Below are positions 36,772 through 46,920 of a stretch of DNA of 64,000 nt, piece by piece. The notes under the pieces were generated by a model. The model did no database searches and was not told the DNA's origin. It saw only the letters and a program-made list of their open reading frames with translations. Position numbers and translations under genes: made by a program. This stretch comes from Bradyrhizobium lablabi. GTDB lineage: Bacteria > Pseudomonadota > Alphaproteobacteria > Rhizobiales > Xanthobacteraceae. Positions within the stretch are counted from its first letter, which is position 1, and each line of letters begins with the position of its first letter. The stretch spans positions 310,001 to 374,000 of the forward strand of contig NZ_JAFCLN010000004.1 of assembly GCF_018129385.1 (NCBI RefSeq), read 5' to 3'.

Positions 36772-38924
36772 GCAGAATTCCCAATTTCGCCGATATCGCG
36801 TTTGAGCACGTTGCCGCGGCTATGCCCGCCGGCAGCGCCGAGCCGTGGCTGACGCCTGAGGGTATTCCGGTCAAACCCGGCTACAGCGAAACGGACCTCG
36901 GCGGCATCGATTTCCTTGAGACCTGGCCGGGCACGGCGCCCTATCTGCGCGGCCCCTACCCGACCATGTATGTCAACCAGCCCTGGACCATCCGGCAATA
37001 TGCCGGCTTCTCCACGGCGGAAGATTCCAACGCGTTTTATCGCCGCAATCTCGCCGCCGGGCAAAAGGGCCTGTCGGTCGCCTTCGATCTCGCCACCCAT
37101 CGCGGCTATGATTCCGATCATCCGCGCGTCTCCGGCGACGTCGGCATGGCAGGTGTGGCGATCGATTCCATCTACGACATGCGCACGCTGTTTGCGGGTA
37201 TCCCGCTCGACCAGATGAGCGTGTCGATGACCATGAACGGCGCGGTGCTGCCGATTCTCGCGCTGTTCGTCGCGGCCGCCGAGGAACAGGGCGTGCCGCC
37301 GGAAAAACTGTCGGGCACCATTCAGAACGATATTCTGAAAGAGTTCATGGTGCGCAACACCTATATCTATCCGCCCGCGCCCTCGATGCGGATCATCTCC
37401 GACATCTTTGCGTTCACCTCGCAGCGGATGCCGAAATACAATTCCATTTCCATTTCCGGCTATCACATGCAGGAGGCCGGCGCGACGCAGGACCTCGAGC
37501 TCGCCTATACGCTGGCCGACGGCGTCGAATATCTCCGCGCCGGTCTTGCCGCCGGGCTCGACGTCGACCGCTTTGCCCCGCGACTGTCGTTCTTCTGGGC
37601 GATCGGCATGAACTTTTTCATGGAAGTCGCCAAGATGCGCGCGGCGCGGCTGCTGTGGGCAAAGCTGCTAAAACCGTTCAATCCGAAGGACCCGCGTTCG
37701 CTGTCGCTGCGCACGCATTGCCAGACTTCCGGCTGGTCGCTGACCGCGCAGGACGTCTTCAACAATGTGATGCGCACCACCATCGAGGCGATGGCGGCGA
37801 CGCAAGGCCACACCCAGTCGCTGCACACCAATGCGCTCGACGAAGCGCTGGCGCTGCCGACGGATTTTTCCGCCCGCATCGCCCGCAACACGCAGCTCTT
37901 CCTCCAGCAGGAGAGCGGCACCAACCGGATCATCGATCCCTGGGGCGGCTCCTACTATGTCGAGCGGCTGACGCGCGATCTCGCGCAAAAGGCCTGGGGC
38001 CATATCCAGGAAGTCGAGGAGCTCGGCGGCATGGCGAAAGCCATCGAGGCCGGGGTGCCAAAGCTGCGCATTGAAGAGGCGTCCGCCAAGACGCAGGCGC
38101 GGATCGATGCCGGCAAGCAGGCGGTGATCGGCGTCAACAAGTACAAGCCGACAGACGAGGCGCCGATCGAAATCCTGAAGGTCGAGAACTCTACCGTGCG
38201 GCGCCTACAGGTCGACAAGCTGAAGCGGCTGCGCTCCGAGCGCGACCAGAAGGAAGTGGATCAGGCGCTCGCCGCGCTGACCCGCAGCGCCGGCGAAGGC
38301 AACGGCAACCTGCTGGCGCTGGCGATCGACGCGGCGCGCGCCAAGGCCACGGTGGGCGAAATCTCCGACGCGATGGAAAAGGTCTTCGGCCGTCACCGCG
38401 CCGAGATCAAGTCCATCACCGGCGTCTACAAGCGGGAGGCGTCCGCCATGTCGGACAAGGTTGGAAAAGTGCAGGCGCTGATCGATGCCTTCGAGGAAGC
38501 GGAAGGCCGCCGCCCGCGCATCCTCGTCGCAAAAATCGGCCAGGACGGCCACGACCGCGGCCAGAAGGTGATCGCATCGGCCTTCGCCGATGTCGGCTTC
38601 GACGTCGATATCGGACCGCTGTTTGCCACTGCCGAGGAAGCCGCGCGCCAGGCCGTCGAGAACGACGTGCATATTCTGGGCGTCTCGTCGCTGGCCGCCG
38701 CCCACCTCACCGCGGTGCCCGAGCTGAAGGCCGCGCTGAAAAAGCATGGCCGCGAGGACATCATGATCATCATCGGCGGCGTGGTGCCGCCGCAGGATTA
38801 CGATGCGCTCTACAAGGCCGGCGCCGAAGCCATCTTCCCGCCCGGCACCGTGATCTCGGACGCCGCCGAAGAGCTGATCCACAAGCTCAACGCGCGCTTG
38901 GGGCACAGCGAGGCGGCGGAGTAG
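36768..38924 (+). CDS. mutB: Methylmalonyl-CoA mutase, large catalytic subunit
   Basis: A 718-residue catalytic subunit. The N-terminal substrate barrel has [17 protein letters not shown] and [15 protein letters not shown]. The C-terminal cobalamin domain carries the cobalt-ligand motif DGHDRG (Asp593, His595, Gly598), followed by [13 protein letters not shown] and [12 protein letters not shown]. The start is GTG at 36768, overlapping the previous gene. Feeds propionyl-CoA carbon into the TCA cycle; depends on the MeaB chaperone encoded at 43.5 kb. Confidence 0.95.
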   Translation: MSRIPNFADIAFEHVAAAMPAGSAEPWLTPEGIPVKPGYSETDLGGIDFLETWPGTAPYLRGPYPTMYVNQPWTIRQYAGFSTAEDSNAFYRRNLAAGQKGLSVAFDLATHRGYDSDHPRVSGDVGMAGVAIDSIYDMRTLFAGIPLDQMSVSMTMNGAVLPILALFVAAAEEQGVPPEKLSGTIQNDILKEFMVRNTYIYPPAPSMRIISDIFAFTSQRMPKYNSISISGYHMQEAGATQDLELAYTLADGVEYLRAGLAAGLDVDRFAPRLSFFWAIGMNFFMEVAKMRAARLLWAKLLKPFNPKDPRSLSLRTHCQTSGWSLTAQDVFNNVMRTTIEAMAATQGHTQSLHTNALDEALALPTDFSARIARNTQLFLQQESGTNRIIDPWGGSYYVERLTRDLAQKAWGHIQEVEELGGMAKAIEAGVPKLRIEEASAKTQARIDAGKQAVIGVNKYKPTDEAPIEILKVENSTVRRLQVDKLKRLRSERDQKEVDQALAALTRSAGEGNGNLLALAIDAARAKATVGEISDAMEKVFGRHRAEIKSITGVYKREASAMSDKVGKVQALIDAFEEAEGRRPRILVAKIGQDGHDRGQKVIASAFADVGFDVDIGPLFATAEEAARQAVENDVHILGVSSLAAAHLTAVPELKAALKKHGREDIMIIIGGVVPPQDYDALYKAGAEAIFPPGTVISDAAEELIHKLNARLGHSEAAE

Positions 38925-38950
38925 TCCGGCTCTTTTTCAAAGGATCCTCC

Positions 38951-39745
38951 TTGCGCAACTCTGTGTTCATGACAGCCCGGAGCGCTGGCTTTGCGGGCGC
39001 GATTGCGTGCGCGGCGGCGCTCAGCAGTGCCCTCGCCGCCGAGACCAAGCCGGACTTCGCCATCACGACCAAGATTGTCGAGATCGGCGTCACGCTCGAT
39101 CCTAAAATCAAGGCTGATCCGGCGCTGGCAGCCGATTGCCTTGCGGAAGGCAAGAGGTGGGCTGCCGCACGCCGGGCCGAGGCCGAGAAGGAGCGCAAGC
39201 AGGACCCCGAAATGTTTCGCAAAGCGTGGGCGTATGATCGAAAATACGAAACTCGCTCGGTGGTGGATGGCCGCTATGTCAGCATCATCAGGGGCGACTA
39301 CCAATATATGGGCGGGGCGCATCCCAACACTTCGTCCAACACGATCCTGTGGGACAGATCGCTGGGCAAGCGCATCAGCATCCGTCCGTTCTTCACCGAA
39401 ACAGCCGACAGCGGCCCGACGCTGAAAGCGATGCGGCAAGCCGTCATCGCCTCGCTCAAGGAAGAGAAAAAGGCGCGCGGCGCGGAAGGCCTCGATACGG
39501 ACGCCATCGAAGGCATCGAGCCAAAACTGCTCAAGATCGGGCCGGTTGCGCTGGCGCCGTCGACCGAGGAAGGCAAGAGCTCCGGCCTCAACTTCTACTA
39601 CGATCCTTACGCGGTCGGCTCCTACGCCGAAGGCGCGTATGTCGCCTTCGTGCCTTGGGAAATGCTGAAGCCGTATCTCACGCCGGAGGGGGCCAAAATC
39701 TTCGGCGGCGCGCGGCCAAAGGACGATGTCGAAGCGACGCGGTGA
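38951..39745 (+). CDS. Exported DUF3298/RsiV-like protein
   Basis: A 264-residue protein with a signal peptide (AGAIACAAALSSALA). Its DUF3298-type C-terminal part (about residues 95-250) includes GDYQYMGGAHPNTSSNT, DPYAVGSYAEGAYVAFVPWE and PYLTPEG. The TTG at 38951 was chosen because AAAGGATCC lies six bases ahead of it; the ATG at 38969 lacks a ribosome binding site. Likely periplasmic; no enzymatic role established. Confidence 0.8.
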   Translation: MRNSVFMTARSAGFAGAIACAAALSSALAAETKPDFAITTKIVEIGVTLDPKIKADPALAADCLAEGKRWAAARRAEAEKERKQDPEMFRKAWAYDRKYETRSVVDGRYVSIIRGDYQYMGGAHPNTSSNTILWDRSLGKRISIRPFFTETADSGPTLKAMRQAVIASLKEEKKARGAEGLDTDAIEGIEPKLLKIGPVALAPSTEEGKSSGLNFYYDPYAVGSYAEGAYVAFVPWEMLKPYLTPEGAKIFGGARPKDDVEATR

Positions 39746-39751
39746 ACGCCC

Positions 39752-40222
39752 TCACCCCGCCCGCCGCGCCAATGCCCTCGCCAGCGAATTCGTCCACTCC
39801 GGAATCCATGACTGGAACAGCGTGCGCCAGCGCTCGGCATCCTGCGGCGCCGGATCGAGTGCAACCGACCATTCGATGAAGGTGCGGTTGCCGTCGGTGA
39901 TGCGCGTGAGCTGCATGGTGCCTTCGTAAGGCGTCGGCGACACCGCGCCCTGCGCATCGCCTGTCGGAAACGGCAGCGGCTCGATGCCGGCATAGGTCAG
40001 CAGATGGTCGTCGTCGGAATGCACGGCGAGGCGCTGGCGCACCCAGTTGCCGAGATAGCAGAAGCGCCTGATGGCGCCGACCTCGTCGCCACGCCTGTCG
40101 TCCTCGATCGCACTTTCGCTGACGCCTTCGATATAGGCGGGATAGTTGTTGAAATCGCGGATCAGCGACCACACGGCCTCGATCGGGTGGTCAAGCACGG
40201 TGCTGTAGCAGGCGGTGGTCAT
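39752..40222 (-). CDS. SRPBCC family protein
   Basis: A 156-residue protein of the START/SRPBCC (polyketide cyclase-like) hydrophobic-ligand fold. The typical opening DHPIEAVWSLIRDFNNYPAYIEGV and the long C-terminal helix (ERWRTLFQSWIPEW) are visible. The ligand is unknown. Convergent with the DUF3298 gene, six bases apart. Confidence 0.85.
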   Translation of the reverse strand: MTTACYSTVLDHPIEAVWSLIRDFNNYPAYIEGVSESAIEDDRRGDEVGAIRRFCYLGNWVRQRLAVHSDDDHLLTYAGIEPLPFPTGDAQGAVSPTPYEGTMQLTRITDGNRTFIEWSVALDPAPQDAERWRTLFQSWIPEWTNSLARALARRAG

Positions 40223-40426
40223 GGTGCTCTCCAGATTTGCTTGCTCCGATATGCAGCCGCTAACGCAGAAAACCCACCCGGTTTCCGATCAGGCGAAAGG
40301 AGCCGATGCGCACCGATTGGGCATCGGCTGCCTGCGACACCGTGCCTTGCGAGCCCAGCACAAAGCCGCCTAGAATGACGCATCACAAGAGCGCCCGACG
40401 TCACGGGCGCCGCAGGGGAGAACGCC

Positions 40427-41422
40427 ATGTCCAGGAAGATTTCGCGCCGCGCTTTTGCGGCTTCATCCGCAGCCGCGGCGGCCGTCGCAGGACTGGGTCT
40501 CAAGCCGGCATCCGCGCAGGCCTATCCGTCGCGCCCCGTCACCGTGATCGTGCCGTGGGGCGCGGGCGGCGGAACCGATGCCACTGCGCGCATTGTGGCG
40601 GCACTGCTGGAGAAGGACCTCGGCCAGCCCTTCAACGTCGTCAACCGCACCGGCGGCTCCGGCGTGGTCGGCCATTCCGCGATCGCGACCGCCCAGCCCG
40701 ACGGCTACACCATCGGCATGCTGACGGTGGAAATCTCGATGATGCACTGGCAGGGCCTGACCGAGCTTGCTCCCAAGAGCTACACGCCGCTTGCGCTGAT
40801 GAACGAGGACCCGCCGGGCATCCAGGTCTCTTCGACCTCGCCCTACAAAACGGTGAAGGAACTCGCCGACGCGATCAAGGCCGCGCCTGCCGGCAAGCTG
40901 AAGGCGTCCGGCACCGGCCAGGGCGGCATCTGGCACCTCGCGCTGGTCGGCTGGCTACAGGCGATGGGGCTCCCCGCCAACCATGTCGCCTGGGTGCCGT
41001 CGAACGGCGCCGCGCCCGCCATGCAGGATCTCGCCGCCGGCGGCCTTGACCTGACCACCTGCTCGGTGCCGGAGGCCCGCGCGATCATCGAGGCCGGCAA
41101 GGCGCGCAGCCTCGCCATCATGGCGCCTGCGCGCAATCCCGCCTTCCCGGACGTACCGACGCTGAAGGAATCGATGGGCATCGACTATGCGACCGGCGCC
41201 TGGCGCGGCATCGCCGGCCCCAAGGGCCTGCCCGCCGACGTCTCCGCAAAGCTGACCGCATCCCTGAAGAAGGTTTACGACTCCAAGGAATTCAAGGATT
41301 TCATGAGCAACCGCGGCTTCGGCACCGTGTGGGGCAACGCGGCCGAGTTCGCGGCCTTCATGGACAAGGGCGACGCCCAGATGGGCGTGGCGATGAAGGC
41401 GGCCGGCCTGTCGAAAGTATAA
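40427..41422 (+). CDS. Tripartite tricarboxylate transporter binding protein (TctC/Bug)
   Basis: A 331-residue periplasmic binding protein of the Bug family. It has a twin-arginine-like signal (SRRAFAASSAAAAAVAGL). Family hallmarks are YPSRPVTVIVPWGAGGGTDATAR near the mature start, RTGGSGVVGHSA and the PDVPTLKESMG segment. It serves the TctA/TctB permease encoded directly downstream; the ligand is probably a carboxylate but cannot be named. Confidence 0.92.
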   Translation: MSRKISRRAFAASSAAAAAVAGLGLKPASAQAYPSRPVTVIVPWGAGGGTDATARIVAALLEKDLGQPFNVVNRTGGSGVVGHSAIATAQPDGYTIGMLTVEISMMHWQGLTELAPKSYTPLALMNEDPPGIQVSSTSPYKTVKELADAIKAAPAGKLKASGTGQGGIWHLALVGWLQAMGLPANHVAWVPSNGAAPAMQDLAAGGLDLTTCSVPEARAIIEAGKARSLAIMAPARNPAFPDVPTLKESMGIDYATGAWRGIAGPKGLPADVSAKLTASLKKVYDSKEFKDFMSNRGFGTVWGNAAEFAAFMDKGDAQMGVAMKAAGLSKV

Positions 41423-41469
41423 ATCCGTTTCGGCGGCTTTCTTCTCTTCGAAGCGGACAGGATTCCTTC

Positions 41470-41952
41470 ATGCGTCTTCCCGATAGCGTCACGGGATTGT
41501 TTCTCGTTGGCCTCGGTGCGGCCGCCGCCTATGGCGGCTGGCAGTTGCCGCCCGTGCCAGGCCAGCCGGTCGGCCCCAATGTCTTTCCGCTGGTGATCGG
41601 CAGCGGGCTCGCACTCTGCGGGCTCGCGATCGCCTTTGGCATCGGCCGCACCTTCGAAGAGGAAGAGGAGATCATCCCGGTCGAGGGCGAGAAGCCCAAG
41701 CCGCAGAGCAAGCTTTATGGGCTGCGCGCCCTGCTGCCGCCGGCGCTGCTGCTCTTCTACGTGGCGGTGGCCGAACGCGTCGGGTTCATCATCACGGCAG
41801 CGATTATCGTCTTTGTCACCTCGACGGCGCTTGGCGCACGATGGCGGCTGGCACTTCCGCTCGCGGTGCTGGCCCCGATCGTCGTCCACCTCATCTTCAG
41901 CAAGCTGTTGCGCGTGCCGCTTCCGATCGGGCTGCTGCCCATGCCCTGGTGA
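41470..41952 (+). CDS. Tripartite tricarboxylate transporter small subunit (TctB)
   Basis: A 160-residue membrane protein with four predicted helices and an acidic loop (EEEEEIIPVEGEK). Opens with VTGLFLVGLGAAAAYGG and contains GPNVFPLVIGSGLALCG, typical of TctB. Located between the TctC- and TctA-type genes, four bases ahead of the latter. Confidence 0.9.
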   Translation: MRLPDSVTGLFLVGLGAAAAYGGWQLPPVPGQPVGPNVFPLVIGSGLALCGLAIAFGIGRTFEEEEEIIPVEGEKPKPQSKLYGLRALLPPALLLFYVAVAERVGFIITAAIIVFVTSTALGARWRLALPLAVLAPIVVHLIFSKLLRVPLPIGLLPMPW

Positions 41953-41956
41953 AACG

Positions 41957-43462
41957 ATGTTCAACACCCTGATGCAGGCGTTCAGCCTGATCTCGACATG
42001 GGAAGTCATTATCGCGATGCTGGCGGCATCGGTGTACGGGCTCGTGATCGGCTCGCTGCCCGGGCTCTCCGCGACGATGGCGACGGCGCTGCTCGTCCCC
42101 GTCACATTCTACCTTTCTCCGATCGCCGCGATTGCCGTGATCGTGGCGGCGTCCACGATGGCGATCTTTTCCGGCGACATTCCGGGCGCGCTGCTGCGCA
42201 TCCCCGGCACGCCCGCCTCGGCGGCTTACGCGGATGAAGCCTATGCCATGACCCGCAAGGGCGAGGCCGAACTCGCGCTTGGCGCCGGCGTCTGGTTCTC
42301 CGCGGTCGGCGGCATCGCCGGCACGCTTTCGCTGATGATCCTGGCGCCGCCGCTCGCCGAGATCGCGCTATCGTTCTCGACCTTCGAATATTTCTGGCTC
42401 GCCTTCCTCGGCCTGATGTGCGCCACGCTGGTGGCGCGTTCCTCGCCGGTAAAAGCCATCGCCAGCATGTTCATCGGCCTTCTGGTGGCGTGCGTCGGCA
42501 TCGAAAATCCCGGCGGCGTCCCGCGCTTCACTTTTGGAGTTACTGATCTGTTCGGCGGCATCGAGCCGATCCCGGCGCTGGTCGGCGTGTTCGCGGTCGC
42601 GCAGGTGATGCGCGCGATGCTGACGCCGGAGCCGCCGCCGATCCCGCGCCGCAAGTTCGGCAGCATCCTGGCGGGGCAATGGACGCTGACAAAGAAATAT
42701 CACTGGCAGATGACGCGCGGAAATATCATCGGCATCATCATCGGCGTGCTGCCGGGCGCCGGCGCCGACATGGCTGCCTGGGTCAGCTATGCCATGTCGA
42801 AGCGCTTTTCCAAGGAACCTGAGAAGTTCGGCACCGGCCATGTCGAGGGTCTGGTGGAGGCCGGCGCCAGCAACAATGCCAGCATCGCCTCGGGCTGGGT
42901 GCCCTCGCTGCTGTTCGGCATTCCCGGCGACACCATCGCCGCGATCGCGATCGGCGTGCTCTACATGAAGGGCCTCAACCCCGGCCCGACGCTGTTCACC
43001 GAAAAAGCGTCGAGCATGTACGCGATCTATCTGATGTTCATCATCGCCAACATCCTGATGATCCCGCTCGGCATCGTCATGATTCGACTCGCAGCGTTCG
43101 TGCTGCGCGCACCGCGCTCCAGCGTGATGCCGGTCATCATGCTGTGCTGCGCCGTCGGCTCGTTCGCGATCGGCAACAACACGTTCGGCGTCGTGACGGT
43201 CGCGACCTTCGGCGTGATCGGCTACGTCATGGAGGAGAACGGCTACCCGGTCGCCGCCATGGTGCTCGGCATCGTCATGGGCACCATGGTGGAGCAGGCC
43301 TTTGTCACCTCGCTGATCAAATCCGACGGCAGCATTTTGCCGTTCTTCGAGCGGCCCATTGCGGCGATCCTCGCCGCGATGGCGATCGGCGCGTTGATGT
43401 GGCCCGTGCTGGTCTGGATCGGCCGGCGGCTGAAGCGGCCGTCGCCGGCCCCGGCGGAGTGA
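41957..43462 (+). CDS. Tripartite tricarboxylate transporter large permease (TctA)
   Basis: A 501-residue permease with about twelve helices. Conserved segments are GLVIGSLPGLSATMATALL near the N-terminus, FSGDIPGALLRIPGTPASAA, IIIGVLPGAGADMAAWVSY and FGIPGDTIAAI. The start is ATG at 41957. Completes the TTT importer. Confidence 0.93.
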   Translation: MFNTLMQAFSLISTWEVIIAMLAASVYGLVIGSLPGLSATMATALLVPVTFYLSPIAAIAVIVAASTMAIFSGDIPGALLRIPGTPASAAYADEAYAMTRKGEAELALGAGVWFSAVGGIAGTLSLMILAPPLAEIALSFSTFEYFWLAFLGLMCATLVARSSPVKAIASMFIGLLVACVGIENPGGVPRFTFGVTDLFGGIEPIPALVGVFAVAQVMRAMLTPEPPPIPRRKFGSILAGQWTLTKKYHWQMTRGNIIGIIIGVLPGAGADMAAWVSYAMSKRFSKEPEKFGTGHVEGLVEAGASNNASIASGWVPSLLFGIPGDTIAAIAIGVLYMKGLNPGPTLFTEKASSMYAIYLMFIIANILMIPLGIVMIRLAAFVLRAPRSSVMPVIMLCCAVGSFAIGNNTFGVVTVATFGVIGYVMEENGYPVAAMVLGIVMGTMVEQAFVTSLIKSDGSILPFFERPIAAILAAMAIGALMWPVLVWIGRRLKRPSPAPAE

Positions 43463-43509
43463 GGGCGCGGCCCCTCGCCTGCCGCGCCCAGCCGTTGTAA
43501 ACGGAAGGC

Positions 43510-44502
43510 ATGCCCTCGCCAAAAAGCTCTTCCGCCGACATCAAAACCCTCGCCAAGGACCTCCGCGCCGGCAGCCGCGCGGCGCTGGCGCGGGCGATCA
43601 CGCTGATCGAGAGCCGGCGCGCCGATCACCAGGCCGCAGCGCGCGAACTGGTGCAGGCGCTGCTGGCCGATACCGGCAAGGCGATCCGCGTCGGCATCAC
43701 GGGCTCGCCCGGCGTCGGCAAGTCCACCACCATCGATGCGCTCGGCATGTTTTTGATCGAGCGCGGCCACAAGGTGGCGGTGCTGGCGGTCGACCCTTCG
43801 TCCGCGCGCACCGGCGGCTCGATCCTCGGCGACAAGACGCGGATGGCGCGGCTTTCGGCTTCCGACCACGCCTATATCCGCCCCTCGCCTTCGTCCGGCA
43901 CGCTCGGCGGCGTCGCCGCAAAAACGCGCGAGGCGATGCTGCTGTGCGAGGCCGCCGGCTTCGACGTCGTGCTGGTGGAAACCGTCGGCATCGGCCAGTC
44001 CGAAACCGCGGTCTGCGACATGACCGATTTCTTTCTGGCTCTGATGCTGCCGGGCGCCGGCGACGAATTGCAGGGCATCAAGAAGGGCCTCGTCGAGCTC
44101 GCCGACATGATCGCGATCAACAAGGCTGACGGCGACAACGTCAAGCGCGCCAACCACGCGGCCGCCGACTATCGCAGCGCGCTGCACATCCTCACGCCGC
44201 GGTCGGAGCACTGGCATCCGCCGGTCGTCACCTATTCTGCGCTGACCGGCAAAGGCCTGGATGAGCTCTGGCAAAAAATCCTGGATCATCGCACGGCGAT
44301 GAATGCTTCCGGAGAGTTCGCTGCACGGCGGCGTGAGCAGCAGGTGAAATGGATGTGGTCGATGCTGGAGCAGCGGATGATGGCCCGGCTGCGCTCGGAC
44401 GCGGCGATCCGCGCCAAGGTGAAGAAGGCCGAGGCCGACGTCGCCGACGGCCGCATCTCGCCGGCGGTCGCCGCCGAGCAGCTCGCGGAGATGCTGCGGT
44501 GA
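43510..44502 (+). CDS. meaB: Methylmalonyl-CoA mutase-associated GTPase MeaB
   Basis: A 330-residue G3E-family GTPase that loads and protects cobalamin in methylmalonyl-CoA mutase. The P-loop is GSPGVGKST (65-73); further G motifs are VDPSS, VETVGIGQSE and NKAD. It lies on the same strand as mutA and mutB but is separated from mutB by the DUF3298, SRPBCC and TTT genes. Confidence 0.94.
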   Translation: MPSPKSSSADIKTLAKDLRAGSRAALARAITLIESRRADHQAAARELVQALLADTGKAIRVGITGSPGVGKSTTIDALGMFLIERGHKVAVLAVDPSSARTGGSILGDKTRMARLSASDHAYIRPSPSSGTLGGVAAKTREAMLLCEAAGFDVVLVETVGIGQSETAVCDMTDFFLALMLPGAGDELQGIKKGLVELADMIAINKADGDNVKRANHAAADYRSALHILTPRSEHWHPPVVTYSALTGKGLDELWQKILDHRTAMNASGEFAARRREQQVKWMWSMLEQRMMARLRSDAAIRAKVKKAEADVADGRISPAVAAEQLAEMLR

Positions 44503-45152
44503 GCGGCAAGCTACGCGTGCTCGTCACCGGCTTCGGCCCGTTTCCCGGTGCGCCCTTCAATCCGACGCAGCCGCTGGTGGCGCGGCTGACAAGGCTGCGC
44601 CGGCCGGCGTTCGACGACATCGAATTCTCAAGCCACATCTTTCCGGTGACTTACAAGGCGGTCGACCGCGAATTGCCGGGGCTGCTGAAACAGCATCGCC
44701 CGCAGGCGCTGTTGATGTTCGGCCTTGCCGCGCGCACCGCGCACATGCGGGTCGAGACCCGCGCCCGCAACGCCGTCACCATGCTGTGGCCGGATGCGGC
44801 GCAGAGCCGCTCGCGCAAGGGCTCGATCGCGTCAGGCGCGGATGCCGCGATGTTCGGCCCGCACACCGCAAAACTGCTGCGCGCCGCACGCGCCACCGGC
44901 ATCGACGCACGGGCCTCCCGCGATGCCGGCGCGTATCTGTGCAACTATCTGAGCTGGCGCGCGATCGAGGCGGTCGATGGTAATGACGATCTTCATCTGT
45001 CCGCGTTCGTGCACATCCCGCTGCTCCCGCGCGACAGCGCATCAATGCGCAAGGGCAACGCGCGCATCACGCTGGAAGAGCTGGTCGATGCCGGCGAAGC
45101 GATGCTGCTGGAGATGGTGAAGCTGACGCGCGGCGCGGTGCGGTCCGCATAG
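44499..45152 (+). CDS. Pyroglutamyl-peptidase I (C15) family protein
   Basis: A 217-residue cysteine peptidase-like protein that would remove N-terminal pyroglutamate. Opens with VLVTGFGPFPGAPFNPT. The catalytic residues are visible: Glu86 in HMRVETRARN, Cys148 in GAYLCNYLSW and His172 in AFVHIPLLP. The GTG start overlaps the meaB stop by four bases, so the two are coupled, though no functional link is known. Confidence 0.85.
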   Translation: MSGKLRVLVTGFGPFPGAPFNPTQPLVARLTRLRRPAFDDIEFSSHIFPVTYKAVDRELPGLLKQHRPQALLMFGLAARTAHMRVETRARNAVTMLWPDAAQSRSRKGSIASGADAAMFGPHTAKLLRAARATGIDARASRDAGAYLCNYLSWRAIEAVDGNDDLHLSAFVHIPLLPRDSASMRKGNARITLEELVDAGEAMLLEMVKLTRGAVRSA

Positions 45153-45156
45153 TCTT

Positions 45157-45278
45157 CGTAGGATGGGTAGAGCGAAGCGAAACCCATCAACTTTCATCCG
45201 GACTCGAAATGGTGGGTTTCGCGGAGCCTGTCATCGGGCGCGCATTCGCGCGACCCGTTGGCTCTACCCATCCTACGC
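45157..45278. repeat. Palindromic dispersed repeat (TAGGATGGGTAGAGC type)
   Basis: Long inverted arms, CGTAGGATGGGTAGAGC at 45157 and GCTCTACCCATCCTACG ending at 45277, enclose inner arms GCGAAACCCATC and GGTGGGTTTCGC. It lies between a stop and the next promoter. The same motif is, from memory, widely dispersed in proteobacterial genomes. As RNA it would form a long hairpin. Confidence 0.8.
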
Positions 45279-45401
45279 TCTATACGCCCGACATTAACCC
45301 TACCCTCAACAATCGCTGCGTCCCAACCATGCGTTCACCATGCCTGGCCGCATTTCCGGGATAATTGAATCCATTGACACGTCCGCGAGGGAAACACGGT
45401 C

Positions 45402-46772
45402 ATGGACGTCAACCGCCGCCATCTGATTGGAGCTTCCGCCGCGGGTGCAGCGAGTGCGCTCGCGACGATGCCTGAGCCAGCGCGCGCCGCGCCCCTCACC
45501 TCCACGCTCGGCCGCGACGCCACGCAATACGGCGTGCGTCCCGGCAGCCCCGATGACCAGACCCGCGCCCTTCAGCGCGCGATCGACGAGGCGGCGCGTG
45601 CGCAAATGCCGCTGGCGCTGCCGCCGGGCGTTTACCGCACCGGCATGCTTCGCCTGCAAAACGGCTCGCAAGTGATTGGCGTGCGCGGCGCCACAAAACT
45701 CGTTTTCACCGGCGGCGCCTCGATGTTCCAGGGCGAAGGCGCCGGCAGCGTCGGCCTCTCCGGCCTCACGCTCGACGGCGGCAGCATTCCCCTGCCCCAG
45801 CGCCGCGGCCTCGTGCATTGCGCCGGCGGCCGCGACGTCCGCATCCATGCGTGCGCAATCGCCGCCAGCGGCGGCAACGGCATCTGGTTCGAACAGGTAT
45901 CCGGCGACGTCAGCGACAACATCTTCACCGATATCGCGACCACGGCGGTGGTGTCGTTCGACGCGCTCGGCCTGATCGTGTCGCGCAACACCATTATCGG
46001 CACCAACGACAACGGCATCGAAATCCTGCGTACCGCCATCGGCGATGACGGCACCCAGGTCCTCGACAACCGCATCGAGGACATCAAGGCCGGGCCCGGC
46101 GGCTCCGGCCAGTACGGCAACGCCATCAACGCATTTCGCGCCGGCAACGTCATCGTGCGCGGCAACCGCATCAGGAATTGCGACTATTCCGCGGTGCGCG
46201 GCAATTCGGCCTCCAACATCCAGATCACGGGCAACAGCGTCAGCAATGTCCGCGAGGTCGCGCTCTATTCGGAATTTTCCTTCGAGGGCGCCGTGATCGC
46301 CAACAACACCGTCGATGGCGCGGCGCTCGGCGTCTCCGTCTGCAATTTCAACGAAGGCGGCCGCATTGCTGTGGTTCAGGGCAACATCATCCGCAACCTC
46401 ATTCCGAAGCGCCCGATCGGCACCGCGCCGGACGACGATGCCGGCATCGGCATCTATGTGGAGGCGGATACTTCGGTCACCGGCAATGTCATCGAGAACG
46501 CGCCGGCGTTCGGCATCATCGCCGGCTGGGGCAAATATCTGCGCGATGTCGCGATATCAGGCAATGTGATCCGCAACGCCTTTGTCGGCATCGGCGTGTC
46601 GGTCGTGCCGGGCGCGGGCACGGCGCTGGTCAACAACAACATGATTTCGGAAGCGCCGCGCGGCGCCGTGGTCGGGCTCGATCACGCCCGCCCGATCACG
46701 ACGGATCTTTCCGCCGAAGGCGCGCAGCGCTACGCGCAGGTGGTTGTCGGCACCAACGCGGTGCGGCGCTAG
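45402..46772 (+). CDS. TIGR03808-type Tat-secreted parallel beta-helix protein
   Basis: A 456-residue exported protein. The N-terminus has a twin-arginine motif (NRRHLIGAS) and an Ala-rich signal ending near residue 30. The body is a right-handed parallel beta-helix rich in GN/NxI turns (ISGNVIRN, VIVRGNRIRN), of the kind seen in pectate-lyase-like folds. Length and motifs match the TIGR03808 family of TAT-translocated repetitive proteins. Enzymatic activity not known. Confidence 0.85.
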   Translation: MDVNRRHLIGASAAGAASALATMPEPARAAPLTSTLGRDATQYGVRPGSPDDQTRALQRAIDEAARAQMPLALPPGVYRTGMLRLQNGSQVIGVRGATKLVFTGGASMFQGEGAGSVGLSGLTLDGGSIPLPQRRGLVHCAGGRDVRIHACAIAASGGNGIWFEQVSGDVSDNIFTDIATTAVVSFDALGLIVSRNTIIGTNDNGIEILRTAIGDDGTQVLDNRIEDIKAGPGGSGQYGNAINAFRAGNVIVRGNRIRNCDYSAVRGNSASNIQITGNSVSNVREVALYSEFSFEGAVIANNTVDGAALGVSVCNFNEGGRIAVVQGNIIRNLIPKRPIGTAPDDDAGIGIYVEADTSVTGNVIENAPAFGIIAGWGKYLRDVAISGNVIRNAFVGIGVSVVPGAGTALVNNNMISEAPRGAVVGLDHARPITTDLSAEGAQRYAQVVVGTNAVRR

Positions 46773-46784
46773 GCAACGCCGGGG

Positions 46785-46905
46785 CTTCATCCTTCGAGAC
46801 GGCCGCTTCGCGGCCTCCTCAGGATGAGGTCGGAGAACCAGGCGAAATGCCAGACCCTCCTGGTGAGGAGCGCGGCAAAGCCGCGCGTCTCGAACCACGA
46901 GGCCA
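46785..46905. repeat. Palindromic dispersed repeat (ATCCTTCGAGACG type)
   Basis: This interval contains CATCCTTCGAGACGGCCGC, CGGCCTCCTCAGGATGAGG and a related inverted stretch (GGTGAGGAGCGCGGCAAAGCC, then CGTCTCGAACCACGAGG). It lies between convergent genes. The motif is a familiar intergenic repeat in Bradyrhizobium-type genomes, from memory. Confidence 0.75.
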
Positions 46906-46920
46906 TGATGCCGCAGCTAA

